Origin: JAIEPM01 sp964546815
GTDB lineage: Bacteria; Cyanobacteriota; Vampirovibrionia; Obscuribacterales; Obscuribacteraceae
Assembly: GCA_964546815.1 (NCBI GenBank)
Contig: CAZJLR010000005.1
Location: forward strand, 62,001 to 126,000
DNA: 64,000 nt
Direction of reading: 5' to 3'
Below, in pieces: positions 43,477-52,347 of this stretch (its first letter is position 1; every line of letters starts with the position of its first letter). The notes beneath the pieces are model-generated. The model was not told where the DNA came from. It made no database searches and saw only the letters and a program-made list of their open reading frames with translations. The translations under genes were made by a program, and so were the position numbers.

Positions 43477-44607
43477 TCAGGACTTCTTATTTCTTGCACG
43501 GGCTGCGCCTGTTCTTTTCGCTCCTCCGCCAGGCTTGTTTCCCGCTCCACTCACGTTGCCCGTGGCGCCGTTTGCCTTGCCTGCCTCAGCAGCTCCAGCG
43601 AGTTCCGTTGAATTTTGCACAGAATGCTTTAGCTTGCTGTAATCATCATGAAATCCATAATTTAGCATTTCGTCGTGAGCTTTCTCGAATGGGTATTTAT
43701 CTTGAATTTCGCGGTACATCGCAATCATGGCACCAGTGCGATCGCCACCCATGTGGCAATGCACAAAGACAGATCCTTTATCAGGTTTCGTGCGCGCTGT
43801 CTCCACAACTTGCATAAATCTATTGAGTGCTTCTTGCGAAATTCCAGCATTTTTGTTGATAGGGATGCTCACAAAATTCAGTTCATGTTGTTTGCATAGC
43901 TGGCGCTCAGACTCAATTTGCTGCGGGTCATTGCGTAAGTCTACAATTGTTCTAACTCCGTTCTGATACAACTCGTACAAGCCGTCCTCGTTGGGTTGCC
44001 CACCGCGGAAGAGCCAGGGATGCACCTCATGAAAGTTAGGAATTTCATCAGATGGTCGTTGAATTGAAGCCCATTTTTCTTGGTTTGCCGGGCGATCAAT
44101 CACTCGTTTGTTTGTGACATTGCGATCAATGACAGTGTCATTATCATAGGATGACCAGCTAGCACCATAGTTATTTTGCCATCTGTCATCCCAGTCGCGA
44201 TGCCAGCCATCCCAGTTGTGGTGCCAGTCTCGATGGTCACCACTCACCCTGTCTCGTCCATCGCGGCGGTCATCATGATGATCGTCGCGGTGGTCATCAT
44301 GATGGTCGTCGTGATGATCATCATGGTGGTCACTCCAGCTGTGATCTCCATGATCGTCGCCCGCGGGTATTATCTTTTTCGGAAGAATGATGGGTGGGTC
44401 GCGATGATCGCGATCACGGTCTGCATCTGCATCGCGATGTTTGCGATGATGATGCTTGTGCTTATCACCATCGCCCCCTCCAATTGGCGCTTTATGCGCA
44501 AATGCACTCGAACTGCAAATCAGACTGATAGTACCCGCAATCAAGCTAACAGCAAAAACATTTTTCAAGCTATCTACTGAGCCTATTCTCTTTGCAAATA
44601 TCCGCAT
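43477..44607 (-). CDS. Exported tyrosine/dual-specificity phosphatase with His/Asp-rich linker
   Basis: A 376-aa protein. The signal peptide runs to about SSSAFA (residue 37). Residues ~45-150 are extremely His/Asp/Arg-rich with near-perfect DDHH repeats (DNA about 44160-44470), likely disordered and able to bind Zn, Ni or Cu. The catalytic domain starts at HPWLFRGGQPNEDGL and has the loop VHCHMGGDRTG (Cys-x5-Arg). The C-terminus is Gly/Ala-rich and basic. It is paralogous to the cytoplasmic phosphatase at 40776. It would work in the periplasm or outside, perhaps on phosphate esters or phytate-like substrates; the substrate is not decidable. Confidence 0.85.
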   Translation of the reverse strand: MRIFAKRIGSVDSLKNVFAVSLIAGTISLICSSSAFAHKAPIGGGDGDKHKHHHRKHRDADADRDRDHRDPPIILPKKIIPAGDDHGDHSWSDHHDDHHDDHHDDHRDDHHDDRRDGRDRVSGDHRDWHHNWDGWHRDWDDRWQNNYGASWSSYDNDTVIDRNVTNKRVIDRPANQEKWASIQRPSDEIPNFHEVHPWLFRGGQPNEDGLYELYQNGVRTIVDLRNDPQQIESERQLCKQHELNFVSIPINKNAGISQEALNRFMQVVETARTKPDKGSVFVHCHMGGDRTGAMIAMYREIQDKYPFEKAHDEMLNYGFHDDYSKLKHSVQNSTELAGAAEAGKANGATGNVSGAGNKPGGGAKRTGAARARNKKS

Positions 44608-44906
44608 AACACCTCAATCTGATTTGAATGGGAATCAATTGATACATGCAGACTTGGACTTTTTGTGCCATGACAAATTCAATTTAGAACTCATAGCCGC
44701 AACGACCCTTATGGTCTACACAAAAAATTGTTCTGCAGACTTTCTACCCCCTTCGTCGCCCATATCCAACACTCACTCGGAGTGGATGCGCGAACGACAA
44801 ATGACCTTGTTCGTCAATTAACACCAAGCAGCGTCTCGCAGACAAGCTATCCACGACAACCGAACTAAGCAAACACAGGGCGATGTAAATACAGGACAGG
44901 TTGGTG

Positions 44907-45731
44907 TTATTTGTTTGCGTCTGGCAGCAAAGCTTCTTTGTGGTTAGCGATTAGAAAGTCTCTGAATGAAGTTTTGAGATCGACCTCTCCAAGTTTATCC
45001 ACCTGCTCAAATGGTTTGATTACGTTGGAGAAGATGATTGATTGCTCCTTACGAAGCGGCTGCCCGTCCCATCCAAAACTCTTTGCTGATGCGTCAACAC
45101 GCATCAATCCGGCTTCGGGGCACGTGACGGTATTGATTTGTTCTTGCTGAACGACCTGCACAATTTTGTTTGTCTGCTTGTCAAAACTGATGGAAATTTC
45201 CTCGTATTTAATAGCAAATTGATCATCAGATTCTTTCACTGGTGTGATGTTCTTCACCAGCAGCACAGCGTTAACCAAATCGCTTTCGACATGCTGAATG
45301 AGTGGCAAGTGTTTGTAATCCCAAATGCCACCGTTGCGATCTCGCTGATAGCCGCCAGTGGAATTCTGGCGGTTGAGCTGATGCTGCATTGGCTGCGTTG
45401 TTTTGCCAGTTTTGTAATCATAGCGATAAACGATCACTTCTTCATCACAATGTCTCACGCCGGCATACCAGGAAGGAATGTGATACCAAAGATCGTTTGC
45501 GGCGGTGCTGGACTTCAGAAGAAGCTCATCGCTGTATACATTACCTGGACGTAAAGCTTCGATTAGCTCAGGCAGAACCTCAGAATGCTGCACACCACCT
45601 TGAAGCGGTTTACCGTCAAAGGGTTGCTTTGATTCAGGCTTGTCAATGATGTCAGCTGCGTACAGAGGCTGAACTATAGCGACTTGAGCGGCAAAGAAAA
45701 GCATTACCAAAAGCCATCGCAAAATTTGCAT
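44907..45731 (-). CDS. Secreted protein of unknown function
   Basis: A 274-aa protein with a signal peptide (MQILRWLLVMLFFAAQVAIV, cleavage near YAAD). The mature domain is beta-rich with Tyr/Trp clusters (DLWYHIPSWYAGVRHC, VIVYRYDYKTGKT) and a later FSNVIKPFEQVDKLGE. There are two Cys residues. No known family or active site recognised. A stand-alone gene. Confidence 0.6.
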   Translation of the reverse strand: MQILRWLLVMLFFAAQVAIVQPLYAADIIDKPESKQPFDGKPLQGGVQHSEVLPELIEALRPGNVYSDELLLKSSTAANDLWYHIPSWYAGVRHCDEEVIVYRYDYKTGKTTQPMQHQLNRQNSTGGYQRDRNGGIWDYKHLPLIQHVESDLVNAVLLVKNITPVKESDDQFAIKYEEISISFDKQTNKIVQVVQQEQINTVTCPEAGLMRVDASAKSFGWDGQPLRKEQSIIFSNVIKPFEQVDKLGEVDLKTSFRDFLIANHKEALLPDANK

Positions 45732-45894
45732 TGTAGAACTCCGTGGGCCGAAGTTATTCTACTGCCCTTTGTTTCGAATTAGGAACTCAAGGTGTTCTAT
45801 CTGCGCCCAAGTTATTTCGTAACTAGATTTACCCGATTGCGCTAATTACATCCGAGAAACTTTTATTCCTTCTACTAGCGATGTAGCAACCGAC

Positions 45895-47136
45895 TCAATT
45901 TATTTTGCTCAACAATTTTGCGTTCTGTTGAACTCTTGCAACTATGACGTCCAAAACCGAATTTTCAAATTCAGTTTTTCTCAGCAGGTTCCTCTCTTTA
46001 TCGATAGCAAAAACCATTTCCTCTGCAAGTGAGTAAATAATTTTTTTGAGCCCAGGAAAGGAAAAACCAGTAGCCTTGCAAAGCAACTGCCAATCAGATT
46101 CTATGATGTCTTTGAATTCATAGTGCGCCCCTACCTTCATACACATTTCATTGGTCAACCCATCATAAGCTTGCGTGCATAGTAAGTCATAGAATGGAGC
46201 AAGACTCGAGTTTCCATCCATATCAAAAAGAATGGCGAAATTCTTTCCGTGCGCATCGTTGTTTCCCACCGAGTAATTGAACACTGCTGCTCGCATCAAA
46301 AGGTCTCTACTAACTATTGGAATGCGAGTCTTCATCAAGAGTTCAAAGCAGTCCTTAAAGCCAGGTCCGCCCAATCGCTGGTATTTTTCGCGAAATCCCA
46401 GTGCCTGACAAAAATCCTCTTGATGTAATCTGATTATCTTATTGTCTTGATTGACTTTGCGATCAAATCTTTCGACCAGAAGATAATCTTGCGTACCGGC
46501 TCGACCCATTCGCACCTGAGGGACAGGTAAGCCAAGGGCAGCGGCCGTTCGAAGGCAAAGATATTCGTTTTGAACGCTTCCTGGATATCTTGGAATTGAT
46601 GGCTTCAAAATATGGGTAGTGGGAGTGCCTTCTAGAGGAACAGCAATTTCGCCATCTCGCACACAAACGGCTGCCTTATCCTGAACTCCTGCCAGCGATA
46701 GCCTCAACCCTTCAACGCCCATGAAGAGGGGCTTTCGCGGGAGATCATTAATGTGTTTTTCGAGCTCTTCCTCAGACAAAGTTTGCATTTTGGGTTCCAG
46801 GAATGTATCAGGCACCACAGGGTCTTCCGGATCATGAAACGCAATGGCTCCAGCACAATCATGACCTATAGCCACAAGAAGGGCAAAAGTGCTTTTCGGA
46901 TTTGCACCAAATTTTCTTCCAATTGCCTTTCGGGCTTCTTGAGTCTCTGGCAATAAACCGCCGAAATAAGTCTCACAAGCCATGTTGCCAAAAAACTTGT
47001 TCTCAACCGGCAGGCTTAGAGAAATTTGTTTGGCACCTTCTTGGTATTGGAATTTAAGTTTGCCATCCTTCGTTTGCTCAAGCTGTCCAACCGGCATACC
47101 ATGCAATCGAACCGATAGAATTTTCAGCTTTTTCAT
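45895..47136 (-). CDS. hipA: HipA-type toxin kinase
   Basis: A 413-aa serine/threonine kinase toxin of the HipA family. Landmarks are RLSLAGVQDKAAVCV (the Gly-rich loop with the Ser that is autophosphorylated), YLLVERFDRK, FNYSVGNNDAHGKNFAIL (catalytic Asp, Asn) and LAPFYDLLCT (the DFG-like Asp). HipA inactivates glutamyl-tRNA synthetase by phosphorylation and causes growth arrest. Its ATG shares one base with the TAA of hipB, so the pair is translated together. The length is normal and all key residues are present, so the toxin is probably active. Confidence 0.93.
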   Translation of the reverse strand: MKKLKILSVRLHGMPVGQLEQTKDGKLKFQYQEGAKQISLSLPVENKFFGNMACETYFGGLLPETQEARKAIGRKFGANPKSTFALLVAIGHDCAGAIAFHDPEDPVVPDTFLEPKMQTLSEEELEKHINDLPRKPLFMGVEGLRLSLAGVQDKAAVCVRDGEIAVPLEGTPTTHILKPSIPRYPGSVQNEYLCLRTAAALGLPVPQVRMGRAGTQDYLLVERFDRKVNQDNKIIRLHQEDFCQALGFREKYQRLGGPGFKDCFELLMKTRIPIVSRDLLMRAAVFNYSVGNNDAHGKNFAILFDMDGNSSLAPFYDLLCTQAYDGLTNEMCMKVGAHYEFKDIIESDWQLLCKATGFSFPGLKKIIYSLAEEMVFAIDKERNLLRKTEFENSVLDVIVARVQQNAKLLSKIN

Positions 47137-47369
47137 TATTCAATCGAGCCTTGGGAGATAAGCGGTAGACTTGCATCCATTACGACTCCAAGCATATGTG
47201 CCACCCGCAGAGCTTTTCCTAGTTCACAAGTGGGTTTGCCACGTTCTAGATCAACGATGAAACGGACTCCAGTGCCACAAGCAGCAGCAACATCGGGTTG
47301 GGTTAGCCCGAGATTTTTTCTGGCTTCTTTGATGGCTTTTCCGTATTGCTCAGCATTGGTTATGCGCAT
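47136..47369 (-). CDS. hipB: HipB-type antitoxin, HTH repressor
   Basis: A 77-aa protein with an XRE-type HTH (IKEARKNLGLTQPDVAAACG, then VRFIVDLERGKPTCELGKAL), the standard HipB form. It binds HipA and represses the operon. ATG 47369 is used; a TTG at 47408 would place the first operator inside the coding region. Three operator boxes lie directly upstream. Confidence 0.9.
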   Translation of the reverse strand: MRITNAEQYGKAIKEARKNLGLTQPDVAAACGTGVRFIVDLERGKPTCELGKALRVAHMLGVVMDASLPLISQGSIE

Positions 47370-47382
47370 TTTTGCTCTCGTG

Positions 47383-47500
47383 ATAATACCGTACGGGAAA
47401 TTGTACAAGGAAAGAGCCTAACTCTAGGTTAAACTTTCCCGTACGGTAACTCGATGGCATTTAAGTGCCTACATGCCCATCCAGTTTACCGTACGGGAAA
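47383..47500 (-). promoter_or_regulatory. hipBA promoter and three operators spaced exactly 50 bp
   Basis: The box TACCGTACGGGAAA, with palindromic core CCGTACGG, occurs at 47387-47400, inverted at 47435-47448, and again at 47487-47500. Core centres are 47392.5, 47442.5 and 47492.5. A minus-strand -10 (TATTAT, 47388-47383) abuts the first box, so repressor there would block RNA polymerase. The equal spacing of nearly five DNA turns suits looping or cooperative HipB-HipA binding. Confidence 0.85.
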
Positions 47501-47934
47501 TCACATCTCATCATCCGATTTACAGCAAAACCAAAACGTCCCCGAAGTTCCTCTCCCAACCCGTTCTGAGACGACAATGACATGAGACCATAAGTCGCCA
47601 GAATGGAGTCAAAGATAAATGGACTGCCTCTCCGGCCGTGGGTCCTGTCAAACGGTAACTAAAAACTCGAATTTCTCCAGCGCTAATTAATTTCACTCTT
47701 GAGATATTTCGGTCGCCACATGCCTGAGCCTGGGACTTTCAGAAAACTTTCAACAAAAACGCTTAGTGTTTAGTAGTCGAACGACAACAGAGAAAGACCC
47801 AATTTCTGGCAGAAAGATTGATGAAAACTGCAACCATCCGCAATCTAATCAGAGGCATGGGACAACCATACCACCAATCAAAAGCTAAATAGCATCACTG
47901 CAATTCTCAAAGTTGGAGACCGAATCAGCCAACT
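47501..47934. other. Gene-free stretch
   Basis: About 430 bp between the hip operators and the end of the next gene. No frame with natural composition, ribosome site or RNA-like fold was seen. Confidence 0.4.
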
Positions 47935-49395
47935 TTACTTTCTGGTTTTGGCTAGCTTCTTAAAGCACTTGGGCAAGCGATCGCGATCAAACCCATCTTC
48001 CCAATCTGGACAGTCCTCTCTTGCATCCTCGCAACCATCAATTGCGTCTAGCAGCATATAAAACCCGGGAATGCCACCACAATCTTCGGGAGGGCAAGCA
48101 CCCTTCCCTTCAAGAAAAACAGCAGAAGCTTCATATTCTTCTGCACTCAATTTCTTTTCAATTTCTATTGAGTGCTGCCAATTGTCGCCAAAATCATATT
48201 CATATTCAAATTTTGAACCAACCTTAAATTCAAAATCGATCAATTCGAAATCTTGTTCTTCGATAACTTCAGAATGGCTTGAGTCACCATAAATTTCCTT
48301 TCGAATAATGAATTGATGCAAATGATCATCAGACCAGCCCATGGCAGTTTGTATCACGTCATGTAAATCCAATAACGATATATTTGCCGGCACCACCACG
48401 CGTCTCCATATTGCCGGGTCAGTGTGCTTCAGAGTGATTTTGATTTGATAACCAACAAAAGAATTTTTTGCTTTCTTGGTTCTTGCGTGCTCTGGAACAA
48501 TACTAATGCTCGTAACTGATTGCGGAGGAGGAGACTTTGCCTGCTTTTTCTTCGCAGCGTTGACAGCTTTCTTTCTCAAGATCCTCATCGAGTCTTGCAA
48601 CGCTCCTGCCATAAATAATCCATTCTCATTTCCCTCATGGTAGGCAATCATAAAGTCGGCTGTTATGCCGCTTTGCCTGCGCGAGTTTTGGACAAATTTC
48701 TTAAGTAGCTTTGCCTCTTTTTTAAACCCTCTAGAATCAAGCACAACCTGAAGCTCTACAGTGCACTGAATTGTTTTAGGATGTGTATCACCGAAAATAT
48801 TCTTAGCGCACCCACAAGCATGCCTTAGCAATTCTATGGTTCCGACAGTATTACTTACCATCGCTTTGCATACTGCCGCAATGGAAAGAACTTCCACAGC
48901 TGAAACTCCGACATTATCTTGCATCGGCAAAGACAACGGTTGCTCAGCTGTGAGTACAATTTCGGTAGCGACATCAGATATCTGCTCAGCCTTAGCCAAA
49001 TCATCGCAATTCAAGTGAACAAGGGCTTCCTTACTCAATGCGATTGCGTAAGGCACGCTAGTCGAGCCATATAGCTTTTGAGCTATTTCTTGCGCTCTCT
49101 TTATATATTTAATTCCGTTCGCAAAATCATCATCTTCGCAATAAGTACGACCGAGGAGTAACTGCGCAAAGTATTCTTCAGCGTTATCTTTTCCGGCTAA
49201 TTTCAAGGCGGCTTTACCTGCTTTGATCGCATTGCGCATATCATCATCTTTAATAAAATCGTCAGCTACTCCTAACAACTTTACGAACTCATCACGCATG
49301 GGGTTTGCCTCATTAAGAAGTGCCAAAATCGCCTGTGTGAAATTCTCGCAACGAGCCCGGCGACTTTCAAGGACACCCGTAGACATCCAATACAT
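47935..49395 (-). CDS. TPR-like protein fused to a pRiA4b ORF-3-like domain
   Basis: A 486-aa protein. The N-terminal ~270 residues are helical repeats of TPR type (YFAQLLLGRTYCEDDDFANG, KRAQEIAQKLYG, AIALSKEALVHLNCDDLAKA). A Lys-rich linker follows. The last ~175 residues are the plasmid pRiA4b ORF-3-like fold: YQIKITLKHTDPAIWRRVVV, LHDVIQTAMGWSDDHLHQF, YEYDFGDNWQHSIEIEKKL and CGGIPGFYMLLDAI. That fold is widespread on plasmids and IS-related loci, with no proven activity. Start choices are ATG 49395 or 49386; neither has a clear ribosome site. No operon partner. Confidence 0.85.
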   Translation of the reverse strand: MYWMSTGVLESRRARCENFTQAILALLNEANPMRDEFVKLLGVADDFIKDDDMRNAIKAGKAALKLAGKDNAEEYFAQLLLGRTYCEDDDFANGIKYIKRAQEIAQKLYGSTSVPYAIALSKEALVHLNCDDLAKAEQISDVATEIVLTAEQPLSLPMQDNVGVSAVEVLSIAAVCKAMVSNTVGTIELLRHACGCAKNIFGDTHPKTIQCTVELQVVLDSRGFKKEAKLLKKFVQNSRRQSGITADFMIAYHEGNENGLFMAGALQDSMRILRKKAVNAAKKKQAKSPPPQSVTSISIVPEHARTKKAKNSFVGYQIKITLKHTDPAIWRRVVVPANISLLDLHDVIQTAMGWSDDHLHQFIIRKEIYGDSSHSEVIEEQDFELIDFEFKVGSKFEYEYDFGDNWQHSIEIEKKLSAEEYEASAVFLEGKGACPPEDCGGIPGFYMLLDAIDGCEDAREDCPDWEDGFDRDRLPKCFKKLAKTRK

Positions 49396-49570
49396 ATATG
49401 CGAGCTAAGTGTAAGAGAGGCAGACGCAATTCACTTTTATTAACTAGATAAAACGTGCTAGCAAACGCGCTTAGTTCACCCCTAACGCTGTGTTGCATAC
49501 GAGAAATCTGTTAGGCATAGCAGAAATCAAATGGATTACAAAACCACCTGACTACACCCCGAGTCCAAAT

Positions 49571-49600
49571 TTGACATGCAACCATTTGGTTGCATATAAT
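49571..49600 (+). promoter_or_regulatory. Consensus promoter with an operator palindrome in the spacer
   Basis: TTGACA at 49571-49576 and TATAAT at 49595-49600 are both perfect consensus boxes with an 18-nt spacer. The spacer is occupied by an inverted repeat, ATGCAACC-ATTT-GGTTGCAT (49576-49595). Transcription would start near 49606-49607, at the ATG of the ArsR-type gene, which lacks a ribosome site. Confidence 0.85.
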
Positions 49601-49606
49601 ATCCCC

Positions 49607-49936
49607 ATGACCACAGATGACGATAAGGTGTTCAAAGCATTAGCCGACCCTAGCCGCCGACTATTGCTCGACCATCTGTATAAGGCGAACGGTTTAACCC
49701 TGTCGCAACTCTGCGACGGACACCAGATGAGCCGACAAGCAGTCACAAAGCATCTTCTTTTACTGGAAGAGGCAAACCTTGTCGTTATCGTGTGGCGTGG
49801 ACGTGAAAAATTGCACTACTTGAATCCCGCACCAATCCACGACATTCACATGCGCTGGATCGGCAAATTCGAACAACACCGACTACAAGCTCTGCACAAC
49901 TTAAAAGAAGCACTAAAGGAGAACCAAGATGAATAA
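49607..49936 (+). CDS. ArsR-family transcriptional repressor
   Basis: A 109-aa winged-helix protein: DDDKVFKALADPSRRLLLDH at the start, recognition helix region GHQMSRQAVTKHLLLLEEAN and wing VIVWRGREKLHYLN. No metal-binding Cys set is visible, as usual for ArsR members paired with SRPBCC proteins. ATG 49607 sits about one helix turn after the -10 box, so the mRNA is probably leaderless; a longer frame from 49490 would start upstream of the promoter. It should repress its own operon through the palindrome between -35 and -10. It overlaps the next gene by 8 bp. Confidence 0.92.
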   Translation: MTTDDDKVFKALADPSRRLLLDHLYKANGLTLSQLCDGHQMSRQAVTKHLLLLEEANLVVIVWRGREKLHYLNPAPIHDIHMRWIGKFEQHRLQALHNLKEALKENQDE

Positions 49937-50450
49937 GCCCGACTTTGTGTACACAACCTACATTCGCTGCACCCCCGAGAAAGTGTGGTCGGCAATCACA
50001 AATGTAGAATTCAATCGCCAATACTGGAAGTACGAATTGAAGAGCGATTGGAAGAAAGGCTCAAAATGGACCAGCATTTCGCCGGAAGGCACGGAAGGGA
50101 AAATTCACGGGGAAATTTTGGAATCAAACCCGCCGAAACAGCTCGTAATGACATGGCAGACGCCAGACAATCCAGCCGACATATCGCGCGTAATATTTGA
50201 TATTGAAGCGATTGTAGAAGCGACAGAGCTCATGACGCGATTGACAGTGACTCACGACCAACTTTCAGACGAAATGGCTTCGCGCATTTCGATCGGATGG
50301 CCGCGCGTATTGTCTAGCATGAAGTCATACTTGGAGACAGGTGTGCCACTAGATACGATGGCAGGAAAGACTACATGTGACTCAGTGAAGAGCCCGTGCA
50401 GCTCTGCTGATACAGCATGCGCAAGCTCCAAGGAGACAGTCAAGGCTTAG
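49929..50450 (+). CDS. SRPBCC/AHSA1-family protein
   Basis: A 173-aa protein. The SRPBCC fold (START-like ligand pocket) is recognised by YTTYIRCTPEKVWSAITNVE near the start, QYWKYELKSDWKKGSKWTSI, EILESNPPKQLVMTWQTP and WPRVLSSMKSYLETG. A Ser/Cys-rich tail with four Cys is unusual for the family. It is the standard partner of this type of ArsR repressor and may bind the small molecule that relieves repression. Translation is coupled with the repressor by an 8-bp overlap. Confidence 0.9.
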   Translation: MNKPDFVYTTYIRCTPEKVWSAITNVEFNRQYWKYELKSDWKKGSKWTSISPEGTEGKIHGEILESNPPKQLVMTWQTPDNPADISRVIFDIEAIVEATELMTRLTVTHDQLSDEMASRISIGWPRVLSSMKSYLETGVPLDTMAGKTTCDSVKSPCSSADTACASSKETVKA

Positions 50451-50507
50451 ATACATTATCGTCTTTCGATTGAACCTAAGTAAATTGCATTAATCCACAA
50501 AGGTACA

Positions 50508-50544
50508 GCAGCAGTGGGATTCACATATTAACTCCCACTGCTGC
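50508..50544. terminator. Long hairpin after the ArsR-SRPBCC operon
   Basis: A perfect 12-bp stem (GCAGCAGTGGGA / TCCCACTGCTGC, arms 50508-50519 and 50533-50544) with a 13-nt loop, 57 bp after the stop. There is no T-tract, so it may protect the 3' end or weakly terminate transcription. Confidence 0.6.
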
Positions 50545-50646
50545 ATGAGCCTTGAATCCTTGTGAAATCATGAGCGCAGAGTCCAGCTGTTTAACACACC
50601 TGATTACGCCAAGCCCGAAGCATCGCCCCTGAATTTGTACAGTTGA

Positions 50647-51153
50647 TCAATTTTCCAGATTGCAAACATAAAACTTTGTATCAACATGCACCAGCGGAAA
50701 AGACGGGGGCAGCGACTCACAGGCGATTTCAGTGAAACCATTCTTTTCATAGAAGCGATGAGCAGCTTTCATTTGAGCCACGGTGCCCAAGTAGATGGTG
50801 GCGATGCCTTTGGCGCGGCACCATTGCTTTGCGTTTTCCATCAGCGCGGCTGCTACCCCTGCGGCTTTGCCTCGAAAGTCGGCTCGCACAAACATCTTCT
50901 TCAAAGCGACGCTTTTATTACCGATATCGACCAGTCCGATGCTTCCTACGACTTGACCATCATGCAAGGCTAGCCAAAAATTTCCAAGCCCGTGCTGAAA
51001 TGTGCCGCGAATATCCATCAAATCAGGCTGTTCTTCGGCACTAATAGGCACACCAAACTCAATGGTTTGAATGGGCGAGACCAGCGCTACAACCTGATCT
51101 TGGTAGCGAGTTTCGTATTCAACAATATCTACTTTAAGCATACTTAGTTGCAT
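50647..51153 (-). CDS. GNAT-family N-acetyltransferase
   Basis: A 168-aa protein with the acetyl-CoA-binding core KKMFVRADFRGKAAGVAAAL (the R/Q-x-x-G-x-A/G region) and the C-terminal QMKAAHRFYEKNGFTEI. It should transfer an acetyl group from acetyl-CoA to an amine or protein substrate, which cannot be told from sequence. Start at 51153; ATG 51141 is a second possibility. It is divergent from the LysR gene, which may control it. Confidence 0.9.
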   Translation of the reverse strand: MQLSMLKVDIVEYETRYQDQVVALVSPIQTIEFGVPISAEEQPDLMDIRGTFQHGLGNFWLALHDGQVVGSIGLVDIGNKSVALKKMFVRADFRGKAAGVAAALMENAKQWCRAKGIATIYLGTVAQMKAAHRFYEKNGFTEIACESLPPSFPLVHVDTKFYVCNLEN

Positions 51154-51332
51154 TATTCTATCTCACATTTATTAGTTCTTCGAACGACCGTGGAGTTTTA
51201 ATCACTCTTTGCAGCAAGCCTATAGGTCTGATGTCTATGACCGCGACGACTGCAGACTGTTGAACTCCGTTTCGGTTTACAAATACATTTTGCCCCTTGC
51301 GTTTGATAGCGTCCAATACTTAGAATAGACAT

Positions 51333-51357
51333 AATTGATAGCAATTCGGTATCAATT
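51333..51357. promoter_or_regulatory. Candidate LysR-type operator
   Basis: An interrupted palindrome AATTGATA-N9-TATCAATT (arms 51333-51340 and 51350-51357) contains the T-N11-A pattern of LysR sites and lies 40 bp before the lysR-type gene, in the region shared with the divergent acetyltransferase gene. Confidence 0.6.
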
Positions 51358-51396
51358 CTTCGGGACTCGAACAGCCACAAAATTTCTCAAAACCAA

Positions 51397-52281
51397 ATGA
51401 TTGAATTTCGACAGCTCCAATACTTTCTCGCAGTGGCTAACCTTGAGCACTTCGGAAAGGCATCGATTGAATTGAATGTGGTTCAGCCTGCGCTTAGCCG
51501 ACAGATTAAACAACTGGAGGAGGAACTTGGCGTTCTTTTGTTTGAGCGTTTGCCCCGCGGGGTGCGATTGACTCCGGCAGGAAAAGTTCTGCAAGCCAGA
51601 GCCGCCAACTTGATCACTGAGCTAGATCGCAGTGTGCTCGCCGTACAAAACGCAGCGAAGGGCATCACTGGCAGCTTGCGCCTTGGTTTTGCCGACGGCG
51701 CCACATACAGCGGACACATGCCTGCAATAGTAAAAAGGTTCCGAGAGAAAAACCCGCAGGTTGACCTCGAATTAATTCCAGCCAGTTCGCTGAGTCAAGG
51801 CGAAATGCTCGCTGATGGAAGTATAGACGCGGGGTTTATGTACTGGCTCCCTCGCGACCTACCTTCACTTGCTCACCACACGTTGAATATCGAAAAAGTG
51901 GTTGTCGCTGTCTCAACAAGTCATCCTCTTTCAAAACGAGAAAGCGTTAGCCTGGCAGACTTGCATGGCGTGCCGGTGGTTTGGATAAAACGAGATAAGG
52001 CACCAATGTTTTACGATATGGTACTTTCTGAGTGCACCAAAATTGGTGTCACACTAAATGTCATACAAGAAGCGTTCACTGAAAGTGCAATGCTGAGCCT
52101 TGCATCTGCGGGCATCGGCATCACATTCATCACTGAGGCAGCCTACGGTCGAAAGCCACATAACGTCAAGCTATTGCCAATCAAAAACTTTCGCCCAAAA
52201 CTTGAGTTGCGCACAGTGTGGAGGAAAGATAACTCGAATCCGGCTTTACACAGCTTTGTTGCTGTGGCCAAACAAAGTTAG
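51397..52281 (+). CDS. LysR-family transcriptional regulator
   Basis: A 294-aa protein of normal LysR length. The winged HTH (MIEFRQLQYFLAVANLEHFG, then LNVVQPALSRQIKQLEEELG and LFERLPRGVRLTPAG) is followed by a linker helix and the periplasmic-binding-like effector domain (GSLRLGFADGATYSGHMPAI, GIGITFITEAAYG). It binds a small unknown ligand and likely controls the divergent acetyltransferase gene and itself through the palindrome upstream. Confidence 0.93.
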   Translation: MIEFRQLQYFLAVANLEHFGKASIELNVVQPALSRQIKQLEEELGVLLFERLPRGVRLTPAGKVLQARAANLITELDRSVLAVQNAAKGITGSLRLGFADGATYSGHMPAIVKRFREKNPQVDLELIPASSLSQGEMLADGSIDAGFMYWLPRDLPSLAHHTLNIEKVVVAVSTSHPLSKRESVSLADLHGVPVVWIKRDKAPMFYDMVLSECTKIGVTLNVIQEAFTESAMLSLASAGIGITFITEAAYGRKPHNVKLLPIKNFRPKLELRTVWRKDNSNPALHSFVAVAKQS

Positions 52282-52347
52282 TCGTTTCCGAATTTAGCAG
52301 AAACTAGCCCCAAAATGCAGGGGCGAAATTTGAAGCAACAAACAACC

